Positions 1-10,297 of a stretch of 64,000 nt of DNA are shown here, piece by piece (position 1 is the stretch's first letter; every line of letters starts with the position of its first letter). The stretch covers positions 62,001 through 126,000 of the forward strand of contig JAWKTT010000006.1 of NCBI GenBank assembly GCA_041398965.1, given 5' to 3'. Source of the stretch: JAWKTT01 sp041398965 (lineage in GTDB: Bacteria > Planctomycetota > Planctomycetia > Planctomycetales > Planctomycetaceae). Both the position numbers and the translations under genes were made by a program. Under the pieces are notes generated by a model. The model had not been told where the DNA came from and did not search any database. It saw only the letters and a program-made list of their open reading frames with translations.

Positions 1-1
1 A

Positions 2-2722
2 AGTCCTTGGAGCATTGACACTTTGGACCCCTTAGTGCATGGGGGGAAGTATCGTGCGGGGTCTGACTGGTGGTCGCTGCAACCGGTGCGAGAGTCTGTC
101 GTTCCGGCCTCAAACTCGGGATGGACTCGCAACGAAATCGATCGGTTTGTCGAGGCAAAGCTCGTGTCACATGGGCTTCAACCTGCGGTCGAAGCGGAGC
201 GTCGAGTGCTCATTCGGCGACTGTCGTTCGACTTGCTGGGGTTGCCTCCGTCGCTCGACGAGGTCGAAGCCTTTGTGCAGGATGTGCGTCCAGATGCTTA
301 TGAACGGCTCGTTGATCGGATGTTGGCGTCGCCGCAGTATGGAGTCCGCTGGGGTCGACACTGGCTTGACCTCGCAAGGTTCGGCGAGAGTCAAGGTTTC
401 GAACGAGACAAGTTACGGGAGAACAGTTGGCCCTATCGCGACTGGGTCGTCGATGCCTTCAATCGTGACTTGCCCTATGACGAGTTCGCCCGTATGCAGT
501 TGGCGGGTGATGTTCTCGAACAGGGAGAAAGTTCCGGTGTGGTTGCGACCGGGTTTCTGGTGGCGGGGCCGTACGATGAAGTCGGCCAGTCTCAGCAGTC
601 GGCTGTGATGAAGGCGGTCGTTCGACAAGATGAGATGGAAGACTATGTCAGCGTGGTCGGGCAAACGTTTCTCGGACTGACGGTGCATTGTGCTCGTTGT
701 CACGATCATAAGTTCGACCCGATTCGGCAGTCGGAGTATTACCGTCTCGCGGCGGCGCTGGACGGCGTATCGCCGGGGAGTCGCGATGTCCGGTTAGAGG
801 ATGATCTGAGACGGTTACAGCAGATCGACGATGAACTTCGACGGACACAAGAGCAACTGCAATCGCTAACGACGCAAGCGATGGCACGTCTGATGGCACA
901 GCGGGCGAAAGGGAAACCGTCTGCGAACAAAGAGACTTCAGAGGACAAAGCAGCGACGGATGTCACGGCAACGAAAGACAGTGTCAACGTCCCACTGCCG
1001 ATCGCTCGTTGGGACTTTCGTGAAGGGTTGGAGGACCGCGTCGGGGCGATGTCAGGGAAGGCTCAGGGGGGAGCCGAGGTTCGTGATGGACTGCTGAGAC
1101 TCGATGGAAAACAGGGACACGTTGCCACGGCACCTCTGGGAAAAACAATTCGAGCGAGAACGTTAGAAGCGTGGGTGCAGTTGAGCAAACTGGATCAACG
1201 CGGCGGCGGGGTAATGACGCTGCAATCACTCGATGGAGCGACGTTCGATGCCATTGTCTTTGGCGAGAAAGATCCCGGACAGTGGATGGCCGGGAGCAAT
1301 GGATTCACCCGGACAAAATCGTTCGGCGGACCTCCCGAGACGCGTGCCGTCGAAGAGGCTGTGCATGTCGCCATCACCTACAGCGAAGACGGAACGATCA
1401 CTGGCTATCGAAACGGAACGGTCTACGGGAAACCTTATCAGAGCAGTGGTCCTGTCGAGTTTGTGTCGGAGAAGTCACAGGTACTCTTTGGGTTACGGCA
1501 CTCGCCGGCGGCAGCGGGGCGAATGCTTGAAGGAGCCTTGGTGACCGCTCGACTCTATGACCGGGCCTTGTCAGCTGACGAAGTACGACGCTCGTTTGAA
1601 CAGGGGACCGTGGGGGTCAGTCGTGACGAACTTCTCAACGTGATGACCGACGAAGAGCGGCGTCATTGGACTGAGTGGGAGTCGACGGTCTCGCAGTTGA
1701 CGCAGCGTCGCGGGGAGTTGCGGCCGTTGAACTGTTACGTCGTCAAACCGAAAGCAGCCGGTCGGGTCCGACTGTTGGAACGAGGGAACCCTGCGACTCC
1801 AGGGGCTGAAGTTCTGCCGGGTGGCGTGGAGGCGATTCAGGGGGGGAGTGCCGACTTCGGGCTTGCCGCAGATGCGAGCGATGGAGATCGCCGCCGGGCC
1901 TTGGCGAAGTGGGTCACCGATCCGGAGAATCCACTCTTTGCGAGGGTCATGGTCAACCGAGTCTGGCAGTGGCATTTCGGAGCGGGCTTTGTGGCAACGC
2001 CGAGTGACTTCGGCTTCAACGGGGGGGAGCCTTCGCATCCCGAATTGCTTGACTGGCTGGCGAGAGAGTTCGTTCGACAGGGGTATCGGCTCAAGCCGTT
2101 GCATCGGATGATCGTCACTTCGGCGACATACCGACAGAGTTCGGCTGTTCGTGATGACGCCGTCGCAAAGGATGCCGACAATCGCTGGTTGTGGCGATTC
2201 TCCCCCCGTCGACTGGAGGCGGAGGAAATTCGGGATGCGACGTTGTCAGTCGCGGGGGTCATCAACCTCAGGCTGGGCGGTGCCGGCTATCGCGACTTCG
2301 AGACTTATGTTCACAACGCACAGTTCTACAACATGCTCGATCCGGAGGGGCCTGAGTTTGAGCGCCGGACGTTGTATCGCACCTGGGTCCGCAGTGGTCG
2401 GAGTGGTTTGCTGGATGCCTTCGATTGTCCCGATCCGTCGACCATGTCCCCCGAACGATCGGTGACCGTCACCCCGCTGCAAGCACTGGCGATGCAGAAC
2501 AACTCCTTCGTGCTCAGGATGTCGAAACGCTTCGCCCAACGAGTGACAGAGACGGTCGGCGAGTCCTCCTCCGAGCAAGCCAAACTCGCGTTCCGGCTGA
2601 CGTACTTCCGTCCTCCGACCTCCGAGGAGATGGACTTCATCGTACCGTTCCTGCGAGAGCAATCACTCACCGACCTCTGTCGCGTCTTGTTGAACAGCAA
2701 CGAGTTTCTGCACGTCGAGTGA
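2..2722 (+). CDS. DUF1549/LamG/DUF1553 planctomycete protein, 5'-truncated by window edge
   Basis: Large protein of the kind that, in Planctomycetes, starts with a cytochrome-c-like domain followed by DUF1549 and DUF1553. The frame is open to the left edge, so the true start and probably the N-terminal heme domain lie outside; a TTG at 23 is the first possible internal start. Counting from that TTG, DUF1549 spans about 35-250 and has the family's CARCHDHKFDP motif (C223/C226/H227). An inserted concanavalin/LamG-like beta-sandwich lies at about 325-530 (WDFREGLEDRVG ... LEAWVQL ... ARLYDRALS). DUF1553 (about 630-890) contains RVMVNRVWQWHFGAGFV and ALAMQNNSFVL. Function is not established; these proteins are exported or periplasmic and often sit beside DUF1501 proteins. 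The next gene is convergent 84 bases away. Confidence 0.88.
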   Translation, partial: SPWSIDTLDPLVHGGKYRAGSDWWSLQPVRESVVPASNSGWTRNEIDRFVEAKLVSHGLQPAVEAERRVLIRRLSFDLLGLPPSLDEVEAFVQDVRPDAYERLVDRMLASPQYGVRWGRHWLDLARFGESQGFERDKLRENSWPYRDWVVDAFNRDLPYDEFARMQLAGDVLEQGESSGVVATGFLVAGPYDEVGQSQQSAVMKAVVRQDEMEDYVSVVGQTFLGLTVHCARCHDHKFDPIRQSEYYRLAAALDGVSPGSRDVRLEDDLRRLQQIDDELRRTQEQLQSLTTQAMARLMAQRAKGKPSANKETSEDKAATDVTATKDSVNVPLPIARWDFREGLEDRVGAMSGKAQGGAEVRDGLLRLDGKQGHVATAPLGKTIRARTLEAWVQLSKLDQRGGGVMTLQSLDGATFDAIVFGEKDPGQWMAGSNGFTRTKSFGGPPETRAVEEAVHVAITYSEDGTITGYRNGTVYGKPYQSSGPVEFVSEKSQVLFGLRHSPAAAGRMLEGALVTARLYDRALSADEVRRSFEQGTVGVSRDELLNVMTDEERRHWTEWESTVSQLTQRRGELRPLNCYVVKPKAAGRVRLLERGNPATPGAEVLPGGVEAIQGGSADFGLAADASDGDRRRALAKWVTDPENPLFARVMVNRVWQWHFGAGFVATPSDFGFNGGEPSHPELLDWLAREFVRQGYRLKPLHRMIVTSATYRQSSAVRDDAVAKDADNRWLWRFSPRRLEAEEIRDATLSVAGVINLRLGGAGYRDFETYVHNAQFYNMLDPEGPEFERRTLYRTWVRSGRSGLLDAFDCPDPSTMSPERSVTVTPLQALAMQNNSFVLRMSKRFAQRVTETVGESSSEQAKLAFRLTYFRPPTSEEMDFIVPFLREQSLTDLCRVLLNSNEFLHVE

Positions 2723-2806
2723 ACAGCCTCGCACCCATTCGTACGACTGGCGTCCAAGTCCGTCGTCGATGAGTGATACTCGGCAATACAGCCGTCGACC
2801 GGTGTG

Positions 2807-5800
2807 TCAGTCGAGATGTCTCTGCTGACCGATCGTGACTTCACACTCGGGCCAGGAAAGTGTCGCAATGCCGGTTTCGGCGGAGGTGACGGACGAGGAG
2901 ATCGACTTCCATGGAAGACCTTCCATTACGCCGCAGAGGGAGCCGGTTTTGCGGTCGAAGAGTTCCATTGTGATGGACGGCTCAGGTGAATCGGGGCGCT
3001 GACTCGGACGGAAGAGAGTGATGATATAGGGCAAGTCGCCCGAGGGATCGCGGATAACAGTGCGGCAAAGTTGGTTACGGCTCCAAGCGAGCTTTCCAGT
3101 CGATCGTTCGATGGCTAACAGCGTCCCCGTGCTGTTCCAGGCAGTCGGTCCAACATCGGGGAGTGTGGTCTCGGTCCGCTCTGCCGCCCGTTGATGGTTC
3201 GTCTCGACGAGATTGACGAACCAGTTTCTTCCATCGCTGAAGGTGCGGAGTGATGAGACCTGTTCGACATCATCAGCTCGCAGTGGATGTTCCACAATGA
3301 AGCGTCCGGTTGGGACGTGAATGATGCAGAGTGTCAGTTTCCGGTCGACGAAACTGACGTGCTGGCTGTCGGTCTTGTCGAGCAGTCGCGGGCTGTGCAA
3401 GGGGCGATCGACGAGCAAGGTGTCTGTTGCAGGGGCCCAGACTCGGAGTGAGGAATGAGGCTCGGCATCGGTGAGATAGCAAAGTTGTGAGCCAAACGCC
3501 GTGCGATATCGCAGCATGTTTCGGCCCGAGTGTTCGAGTCGTCCTTGGCGAAGTTCTTCGCCGGTTAGCGTGCTGAAGAGGCGATAGCCCTGCATGTCGG
3601 CATCAAAGAGCACACAGCAATTTGCATCGCCGATGATGCCTGTCGACTCGCTCGCGAACAGGCCGGTGTCGGACGGGATGTCGCGTCGTTCCCAGAGAAT
3701 TTCTCCCGTGGCGGGGTGAACATTGCACAGACCGCCCGGTGTCTGCACAATGAGATATCCCGGACCATAGGGGCCGACACGAGGTCGGGAACTGCGATCG
3801 ATTGCGTCGGCAGGATGCAGTGTCCAGAGGATGCGTCGGTCGGGAATCGAGAGTCCATGCAACGACTGATCAACAAGTGGAACAAAGCTCGGCCAAGACT
3901 CTTGACGTTCTAAACTCGGTTCGCGGGCTCGTGGGGGCATCGACACCCAGTCGAGAATCGCTCCGGTGTTTGCTTCTACGAAAGCGAGGTTACTGAGTGA
4001 TGTCGATGGGACGGTTGTCGTGGAACTGGAGGTGGTCCCGGTCATGGCTCCGATGACGGATGGAGGCTCTGGTGCTGGCTCTGAGAGTTGCATTAAGCGA
4101 ATCGAACTTCCGGCTGGGCGTCGCAACTCTCGCGAGAAGGAGATCGTTGGCGAGGTCGAGGGGGCGGTATCGGTCCGACGAATCGAGACGAACGGGACGG
4201 GCGATGTATACGACGTTAACGGAGTGGCGTTAAAGACTGCCGGTTGGATCACGAGTTCCGCGGTCCTTAACGGGGTGATCCCAAGGGAAGTGCGGCTATC
4301 GTGAGGGGACTGTTGGGTGTGAGAAGTCTTTGGCTCCAAGATCGCAGCATGATAGGATGCGGTGAAATGCACACTGCGGACTGGAGACTGATTGGCGGCA
4401 AAGTGTCCCTCAGAAATCGAAGTCGGCACAGAAGTTTGACGATCAAGTTGGAAAGAACGCAGCAGCATCCTGGCTTCATGGTGTAACCCTGCTCTTCCCC
4501 AATGTTGCGCCAGTTCGGCTTTAAGAAGTGCCGTCTCGACGTGAGGGGGTCTGGCGATGTTTTCGGGTGTTTTTTCGCGGTGCTGAAGATTGCGGTACAA
4601 CAACGACTCGGCGGCGAGAAGGTTTCCCCGCCCCTGTTCGCGACGGGCGAATGCGAGTAGTAGATGCTCGTTGACAGGAAGAGACGCGATAAACTGTGCG
4701 AGTCGGTCGAGCCGTTCTCCCTGGGAAGTTGCGATACGCGACGACATGGCCGAATCGATCAAGGCAGGCGAGGTCGCGCTGGTTCCGTGCCTCAGTGGAC
4801 GTGTTCCGATCGAGTGAACGGGACGCCGGTTGAGTGAATCCGTCGATAGGTCGTAAGCCGCTTGAAGTTCGGCCCGGTCGGCCGCTGTGAGCTGTTCGAT
4901 GAACGCCAGCTCCAAGGATGGTGATTTGGTGAGTGCCGACAGGTCTTGGGTCGATATCAAGGTGGGCGAATAGTCGTGTCGACTGGCGCGAGTCGAGGCC
5001 CGGGCCGAGACCCGCCAAATGCCAAGGGGATCGATTGGGATCGGCCCTTCATTGGCGTGACTCAAAAGTTGCTCCGAAGCGGCGATTGCTCGGTGGGGGT
5101 CATCACGTAACCACATCGTCTGCATAGCGGCCAGTTCGACCTCGACTCGGTCTTGTTGCGAGTCAGCAAGTTGTGCGGCTTCTTGGAGGAGTCGGTCGAC
5201 CTCATCGACAAGATGGTGATGGCTGGGCGAGACGAGAGCTTGAAGGTCGTTGAGGTCGCCCGTGGGGCGCGTGATGCGATCTTTCACTGATGCGAGAGCA
5301 TCGATTTCGGCAAGAGTTGTTCGTGCCTGTTTGAGCAACACACGTCGCAGCAAGGTGCGGGCCGTTTGCGTCGAGTCGCTCACCTCAACGAGTGTCGGGA
5401 GCGGCTGTTCCTGATGAACCGAATCGCGGAGCCGTGCGATGGCGCTCGTCACTTGTCCAGTTGCGAGTTCGAGTTCTGCTTTGAGCACTTCAGTTTGTGT
5501 TCCGCTGGAGGACTCACTTGATGAAAGCTGTTCCAGTAGTACTTTGGGGAAGCACTGAAGTTGCACCCCCTCTGTCGACGCGACGACCACACCCCACGGA
5601 GTCGCGACGACGTTCCCGAGCAGATTGGCGGACCCGACGACAGTTCGAGAACTCGACGTCGTCAGAGTCGAACCTGGGGCTCCCCGTGTGAGAAGCGTAG
5701 GGATCGATTTCTGGCTGATCGCGAGGTTTAGCAGGTCGCGATGATCGTCGGCCGTCTGACCTGTGCGGGTGTCGATTCGGAGCAGACCGCGACTGCGAGT

Positions 5801-8425
5801 CGGGAGTAAGAGGTCGTCCCCCACGATCGTCCCGGTTCCCGCAAGCGAGTCGATGGGGATAGACCAAAGTGGCTCCCCGAGGTTCGCCGAGAAGGCTTGC
5901 ACGCGGCGGGATGAGACCGTTAACAGGACGCCGTTGGGGGACAGGACGATGTCGAGCAACTCCTTACTCGGGGTGTTCCATTGGAGTGTCCCAGTGTGCC
6001 GATGAATTGCCCAGAGCTCTTGCGAATCGGAAGGGAGTATGTAGACGAAGTCGCCTTGAATGATTGGGCGGACCGGGATCGACGCGTGCCCTCGGCGATG
6101 TCGTTCGGACCTCCAAGAGGTGTTTGCTGTTTGACTTGCCGCATCGGTGAATTGCGTCAACCAGCAGAGCGAACCGGACCTGGCATCAACGGCAGCGATG
6201 GCACCGATTGGCAGCGGACAGTAGACAATCCCTTGGTGTACGGTCGGGGTGTGAGCGATTCGCAGTCGTCGGTCCCCCGGCTTGATCGGTGGATCAACGA
6301 GAGCGAGTGGCTGCATCGTCAGGACCGTTCCTGTTCGGGCCTCTAAGATCGACAAGTAGACCTGCCGATGAGACTCTGACAAGAGAAACAGTCGACCATC
6401 GGCACAGGCGGGCGGACCGAGCAGGAAGTGTCCCGAGAGACTGAGTGGTCGTTGTGAATCGTCCGTGGATTGTCGTGGTCCCTCCTGCGAAGTCGACCAG
6501 AGTTGCTGAACGACTGGCGTCTTGTTCGCGGGGTTGCAATGAACGGCGGGTTGACCGGGAGTGGATGACTGGATTAGTCGATCGATGTCGAGCGACGCCA
6601 GCTGAGTTGGTCTGACATCGACATGATCACTCGCCAGTTCTGCGTGAAGAGAGACAGCCACGAGCCGATTTCGGACTCGGTTTACGAACTGCACGGGCGA
6701 TCGATTTTCTGTGTTCTGTGATCGATCGGGAGCTGGTTGAGGTTGCCGGAGTTGATCGTGCGGTGCCTGATCGGAGCTGGTCCCTTGTGTGGCAGCGAGT
6801 GACGTGTTTGAGGCGTTGGCTGATGCGGATTCGGTCTCTTGATGTGTCGTGACATCATCCAGGAAGTAGATCGTGTGGCCGTCGGTCGAGAGGGTTCCCA
6901 AGAGCGAGTTGTCGATCACCCATGCGTCCAGCGTTGACAGGAGCGATGACGCATCCGAGACCGAACTGGTCCTCAGTGAGATCGCCTCAGTCAACGAAGA
7001 AGCAGTGTGGTAGTGCCAAATCTCTCGACCGGTTCGGAGGTCGCGGCAGGTGACTCCATCAACATCGCGAATGATGAGTCGCGATCCTTGAACAATCGGT
7101 CGCACTGCTGAAAGAGAGTGAGCCTCTGGCTCGATCCGCTCTCGGTTGCGTGCCATCAGCTCTTGGAGAAGTAATGAGTTGTTCGTTCCAGTGACTGTGT
7201 ACATCGCTCGCTGGTAGTCGGCAAGACGCCGTAAGTCTTCTGCGGTGGGTGATGGATAGTTCGTCGCTTCCCAAACCGGGCGATGAAAGGGTGTTGTGCG
7301 AGTTTCCGCATGTTTCGTTTCGGTGAATCGCGTTGTGAGGCCCTGTTGTTGCATGACGAACGTGGCATGATCGAGGTCCGAAGGGGTCAGCTCTTTCGCA
7401 TGCCAAGGGTCGTTCAAGAGGCGATTCCAAAGAAGGGCTGATTCCTCGAAGCGTCCGAGGTCGGCCAGAATCTCGGCTGCGGCAATCGTCCCCAGGCGGC
7501 CTGCCTGGGTTGGTGCGTGTCGTTCGGCCATCTGACAGAGTGTCGACAGCGATTGTGAGTTGATGGCGTTGTCGAGTTCCTGTTGAGCCGTCGTCCCGGC
7601 GAGTCGATCGTATTGCGCCCTGAGATGTGGTGGGAGCGTTTGGAGTATCGCGATGGCTTCGCGTCGGGCACTTTGGGGAGTCAGCGTGTCTTGTCGCCAG
7701 ATGAGGACATCATCAACGGCCGTGACGATGCGAAACAGCGAGTCGAGAGCACGGGAGTGATGACCCTGAGCGAGGTCCTCTGTGGCTTGTGTCAGCAGCA
7801 CGTTGTAGTGGCGATCACGAAAAAGAATGTGATTCATCCGACTCTGGAGCGCGAGTCGGGCTTCTTCGTCAATCGGTGGTTCCGGCGAGTGACCGCCTGT
7901 GGTCGACAGAAGAGGTGCAGCAGGAGCAGGTGGAGCAGAATGGGAACGCGTGGCGGGAGTCGAGGATTGTCGATGCTGATCGACAGCGTTTGGAGGAGGG
8001 GGGCGGACTCCTTGAGCGAGCAGGAGAGGCGAGCGTCGTGAACCAGGTGGGTGCTGGCCTGGGAGTCGGGCCGTTACTTCGGGCGGAAGTGCCCAGAGGT
8101 GGTGTCGGTCGGAGAGCGGAGGCAATAGCTGACTGGGCGGGTCGTCGTCGAGCAGTGGTGGGGGGAACGATTCGGCTTCCTGTTGGAGTCTTTGAGGGTC
8201 TGGGGGATCGAAGATTCTGTCTCGACTCTCCAGCAGTCCGGCATTCAATGCTCTCTCATGCTGATCAGGGGCGAGAAACCCGGGTGGAGGAGAGAGCCGA
8301 GATCGGTCGGATTCCGAATGAGCGGCGAGTTGGGGGACTGCGAGCAGCAGGACCCCCATGGGGACTAGAGCGATTGTCAACGTTCGCGAGAGGATGCTTG
8401 GGCCATTCTGGCGTGCTGTGATCAT
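2807..8425 (-). CDS. Giant exported PQQ-like beta-propeller repeat protein
   Basis: 1,872-residue protein with an N-terminal signal peptide (hydrophobic core around residues 14-34, then AAHSESD). Two blocks of PQQ/YWTD-type propeller repeats are visible, with motifs such as GAIAAVDARSGSLCW, ELWAIHRHTGTLQW and LLRIDTRTG in the middle, and LAIERSTGKLAWSRN near the C-terminus. The central 1050-1400 region is helical and TPR-like (LLRRVLLKQARTTLAEIDAL, AESLLYRNLQHREKTPE). Long Ser/Thr/Pro/Gln-rich linkers separate the parts. The start has a good ribosome site (AAGGAG, seven bases upstream). BamB-like repeats suggest a periplasmic scaffold or sensor, but no enzymatic residues are recognised. Complete PQQ dehydrogenases are much shorter and carry conserved catalytic residues not seen here. 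It is transcribed alone. Confidence 0.82.
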   Translation of the reverse strand: MITARQNGPSILSRTLTIALVPMGVLLLAVPQLAAHSESDRSRLSPPPGFLAPDQHERALNAGLLESRDRIFDPPDPQRLQQEAESFPPPLLDDDPPSQLLPPLSDRHHLWALPPEVTARLPGQHPPGSRRSPLLLAQGVRPPPPNAVDQHRQSSTPATRSHSAPPAPAAPLLSTTGGHSPEPPIDEEARLALQSRMNHILFRDRHYNVLLTQATEDLAQGHHSRALDSLFRIVTAVDDVLIWRQDTLTPQSARREAIAILQTLPPHLRAQYDRLAGTTAQQELDNAINSQSLSTLCQMAERHAPTQAGRLGTIAAAEILADLGRFEESALLWNRLLNDPWHAKELTPSDLDHATFVMQQQGLTTRFTETKHAETRTTPFHRPVWEATNYPSPTAEDLRRLADYQRAMYTVTGTNNSLLLQELMARNRERIEPEAHSLSAVRPIVQGSRLIIRDVDGVTCRDLRTGREIWHYHTASSLTEAISLRTSSVSDASSLLSTLDAWVIDNSLLGTLSTDGHTIYFLDDVTTHQETESASANASNTSLAATQGTSSDQAPHDQLRQPQPAPDRSQNTENRSPVQFVNRVRNRLVAVSLHAELASDHVDVRPTQLASLDIDRLIQSSTPGQPAVHCNPANKTPVVQQLWSTSQEGPRQSTDDSQRPLSLSGHFLLGPPACADGRLFLLSESHRQVYLSILEARTGTVLTMQPLALVDPPIKPGDRRLRIAHTPTVHQGIVYCPLPIGAIAAVDARSGSLCWLTQFTDAASQTANTSWRSERHRRGHASIPVRPIIQGDFVYILPSDSQELWAIHRHTGTLQWNTPSKELLDIVLSPNGVLLTVSSRRVQAFSANLGEPLWSIPIDSLAGTGTIVGDDLLLPTRSRGLLRIDTRTGQTADDHRDLLNLAISQKSIPTLLTRGAPGSTLTTSSSRTVVGSANLLGNVVATPWGVVVASTEGVQLQCFPKVLLEQLSSSESSSGTQTEVLKAELELATGQVTSAIARLRDSVHQEQPLPTLVEVSDSTQTARTLLRRVLLKQARTTLAEIDALASVKDRITRPTGDLNDLQALVSPSHHHLVDEVDRLLQEAAQLADSQQDRVEVELAAMQTMWLRDDPHRAIAASEQLLSHANEGPIPIDPLGIWRVSARASTRASRHDYSPTLISTQDLSALTKSPSLELAFIEQLTAADRAELQAAYDLSTDSLNRRPVHSIGTRPLRHGTSATSPALIDSAMSSRIATSQGERLDRLAQFIASLPVNEHLLLAFARREQGRGNLLAAESLLYRNLQHREKTPENIARPPHVETALLKAELAQHWGRAGLHHEARMLLRSFQLDRQTSVPTSISEGHFAANQSPVRSVHFTASYHAAILEPKTSHTQQSPHDSRTSLGITPLRTAELVIQPAVFNATPLTSYTSPVPFVSIRRTDTAPSTSPTISFSRELRRPAGSSIRLMQLSEPAPEPPSVIGAMTGTTSSSTTTVPSTSLSNLAFVEANTGAILDWVSMPPRAREPSLERQESWPSFVPLVDQSLHGLSIPDRRILWTLHPADAIDRSSRPRVGPYGPGYLIVQTPGGLCNVHPATGEILWERRDIPSDTGLFASESTGIIGDANCCVLFDADMQGYRLFSTLTGEELRQGRLEHSGRNMLRYRTAFGSQLCYLTDAEPHSSLRVWAPATDTLLVDRPLHSPRLLDKTDSQHVSFVDRKLTLCIIHVPTGRFIVEHPLRADDVEQVSSLRTFSDGRNWFVNLVETNHQRAAERTETTLPDVGPTAWNSTGTLLAIERSTGKLAWSRNQLCRTVIRDPSGDLPYIITLFRPSQRPDSPEPSITMELFDRKTGSLCGVMEGLPWKSISSSVTSAETGIATLSWPECEVTIGQQRHLD

Positions 8426-9128
8426 CCCTCAACTCCTTTCGAGAGATGTTCGATCATCATGGTCGAACAGGGTGTCTTATCGAGAACATCCGAGTCATTG
8501 GAAGAGAGAATGCTCAGATTCGGGTCCATGTGTTGCCGCAACATGTCGGTTTCTGCCGGTACGATGAGTGTCGATGATCAAGGATTTACGCTGGAAGAAG
8601 AGTTGGTGATACCAACGTGCCTGGATAGGCAGTTGGGGTGAAATGGGTGTTGTGGGGCAAGCTTGTTACGGCAGTTTCCGCCTGTCGACAGTCGGACTGC
8701 GCACAGAAGTCAGAATTGGGGGCCGATGAATTCATGGTGCAGAGTGGAGTCAGACATGGTGTTACGTACCAGGAGGCGAGTTGCGCCGAACTGAAGTGGG
8801 GAAAGGGGGTTAACACTTGATGAATGGCTCTTGTGGGGACGATCCCCAAGGCAAATCAGGGATCGGCCGGTCCGATGCGTTCGAGGCGATCGCATTCAAT
8901 ACGGTCGTTGCGGGCCGAGGTGCTGCGAAATCGGTCTAGCGGTCAATCGGCGAGCCGTGATATCGTCACCGGTCGGTCTCTTCGAGCGAAGCCTGTGAAA
9001 GCACGGCCAAGGATGGTCGTTTTGTAATTGCGGACTTCCAGTAGGCAGGAAGAGCCTGAGGCAAAGAGACTCGACAGCGGAATCGAGACCAGATCAGCGG
9101 ACACATTCGTTGGAAGGACCTAACACGA
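8426..9128. other. Divergent intergenic region, no gene recognised
   Basis: About 700 bases between two divergently transcribed exported-protein genes. It must hold both promoters. Several short open frames occur on both strands, but none has a good ribosome site together with a plausible product. No tRNA, strong terminator or repeat was recognised. Confidence 0.6.
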
Positions 9129-10178
9129 ATGAATCGAAGAACGGCAATAGAAAGACTGTTGGGTGGAGTCGTCTCCGCCGGGATGATGTCGGGCGGATCT
9201 CTGTTTGCTCAGGGGATCGGTTCCGAAGGTCGTGCCCGCGTCGGCTCAACCGGTCCGCAGCAAGGGCCTGCTGGTCCCGCGCAACCTGGGGCGACTGGTG
9301 CCGCTGCCAATGCCGGGGCGCAGGTTCAGGTTCAGATGTCACCGGAAGTGCTTAGGCTCATTCAACTTTGGGAGCAGCATACCCGTGGAATCAAACGTCT
9401 GACTGGGGAGTTTCAGCGGTACGTCTACGACTCGACCTTTGCGTATGAGAAGCGAGCCGACGGCACATTCTGGTACGAAAACCCCGATAAGGGTCGAATC
9501 GATATCCGTGCTGTCAAGGCCGAGCGTCTTCCGCCAGATGGTCTGAATCACAAGAAGTTGGGCCCCAACAACAAACCTTATAAGGTGCTTCCTGACATCA
9601 ATCAGCGATGGATTTGCCGCGGTGACATGCTGATCCTAATTGACATGGATCAGAGCGTTTACGACAAGGTGGAGATTCCTCCTCATCTCCAGAACGAAAA
9701 GATCACCCAGAGTCCGCTACCGTTTCTGTTTGGAATGCCAGCCGGGGAGATGGAGAAACGTTACTTTATGTCACTCGGGTCAATGCACAATCCCAAGGGA
9801 ACCAAGGAACGTCCTCAACCTTTGGCGCATGTTGTTGCCACTCCACGATATCAACAGGATGCCCGGGAATGGAGTCGGGCCGATGTTTTGCTTGATCCGG
9901 GAACCAAGTTCGCTGGCTACTTCGTCCCGACGGCAATTCGACTCCTGGACCCGACAGGAAACGTCGAGACAGTCTACGTGTTCACTCTCGATTCGATGAA
10001 GATGAACGAAACGAAGTGGCCATTCTCTGACCCGTTCCGCGAGCCGCTCGACCCGCGACTCAAGCTGCGTCAGAGTTCGCGAGCCGAGGCACCGCCAGAA
10101 GAAGCGGGTCCACGTTATGGTGTCGAGGTCAACCGTGACGGCTTCGCTCCCTCTCCCGGTCGTAGCGTTATCAAATAG
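9129..10178 (+). CDS. TIGR03009-like exported planctomycete protein (LolA-like fold suspected)
   Basis: 349 residues. The N-terminus (NRRTAIERLLGG, then a hydrophobic stretch ending SLFAQG) resembles a twin-arginine or Sec export signal. A Gly/Pro/Gln/Ala-rich linker follows to about residue 70. The folded part has the features of the TIGR03009 planctomycete family: LTGEFQRYVYDSTFAYEKR, then GTFWYENPDKGRIDI and WICRGDMLILID, a pattern also seen in LolA/LolB-like lipoprotein carriers. No catalytic residues are evident. The C-terminal 25 residues look disordered. It precedes a calcineurin-type phosphoesterase by 119 bases on the same strand, but co-transcription is uncertain. Family placement is from remembered motifs; the molecular role is unknown. 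Confidence 0.75.
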   Translation: MNRRTAIERLLGGVVSAGMMSGGSLFAQGIGSEGRARVGSTGPQQGPAGPAQPGATGAAANAGAQVQVQMSPEVLRLIQLWEQHTRGIKRLTGEFQRYVYDSTFAYEKRADGTFWYENPDKGRIDIRAVKAERLPPDGLNHKKLGPNNKPYKVLPDINQRWICRGDMLILIDMDQSVYDKVEIPPHLQNEKITQSPLPFLFGMPAGEMEKRYFMSLGSMHNPKGTKERPQPLAHVVATPRYQQDAREWSRADVLLDPGTKFAGYFVPTAIRLLDPTGNVETVYVFTLDSMKMNETKWPFSDPFREPLDPRLKLRQSSRAEAPPEEAGPRYGVEVNRDGFAPSPGRSVIK

Positions 10179-10297
10179 CTTCGCCCCTTCAGGGGTCGAC
10201 ATGTGAATGTCAGGTCGCTCCAATGTGACGAGATGTTCGCCGACGTAACACGTTTGCTCGGCGGAACCCTTGCCCCATTTCGGAAGGTGACTTGTCG

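Noticed and set aside
8459..9027. Several 60-85 codon ORFs in the 8.4-9.1 kb gap
   Set aside because: None combines a ribosome site, plausible composition and recognisable features; they overlap one another on both strands.
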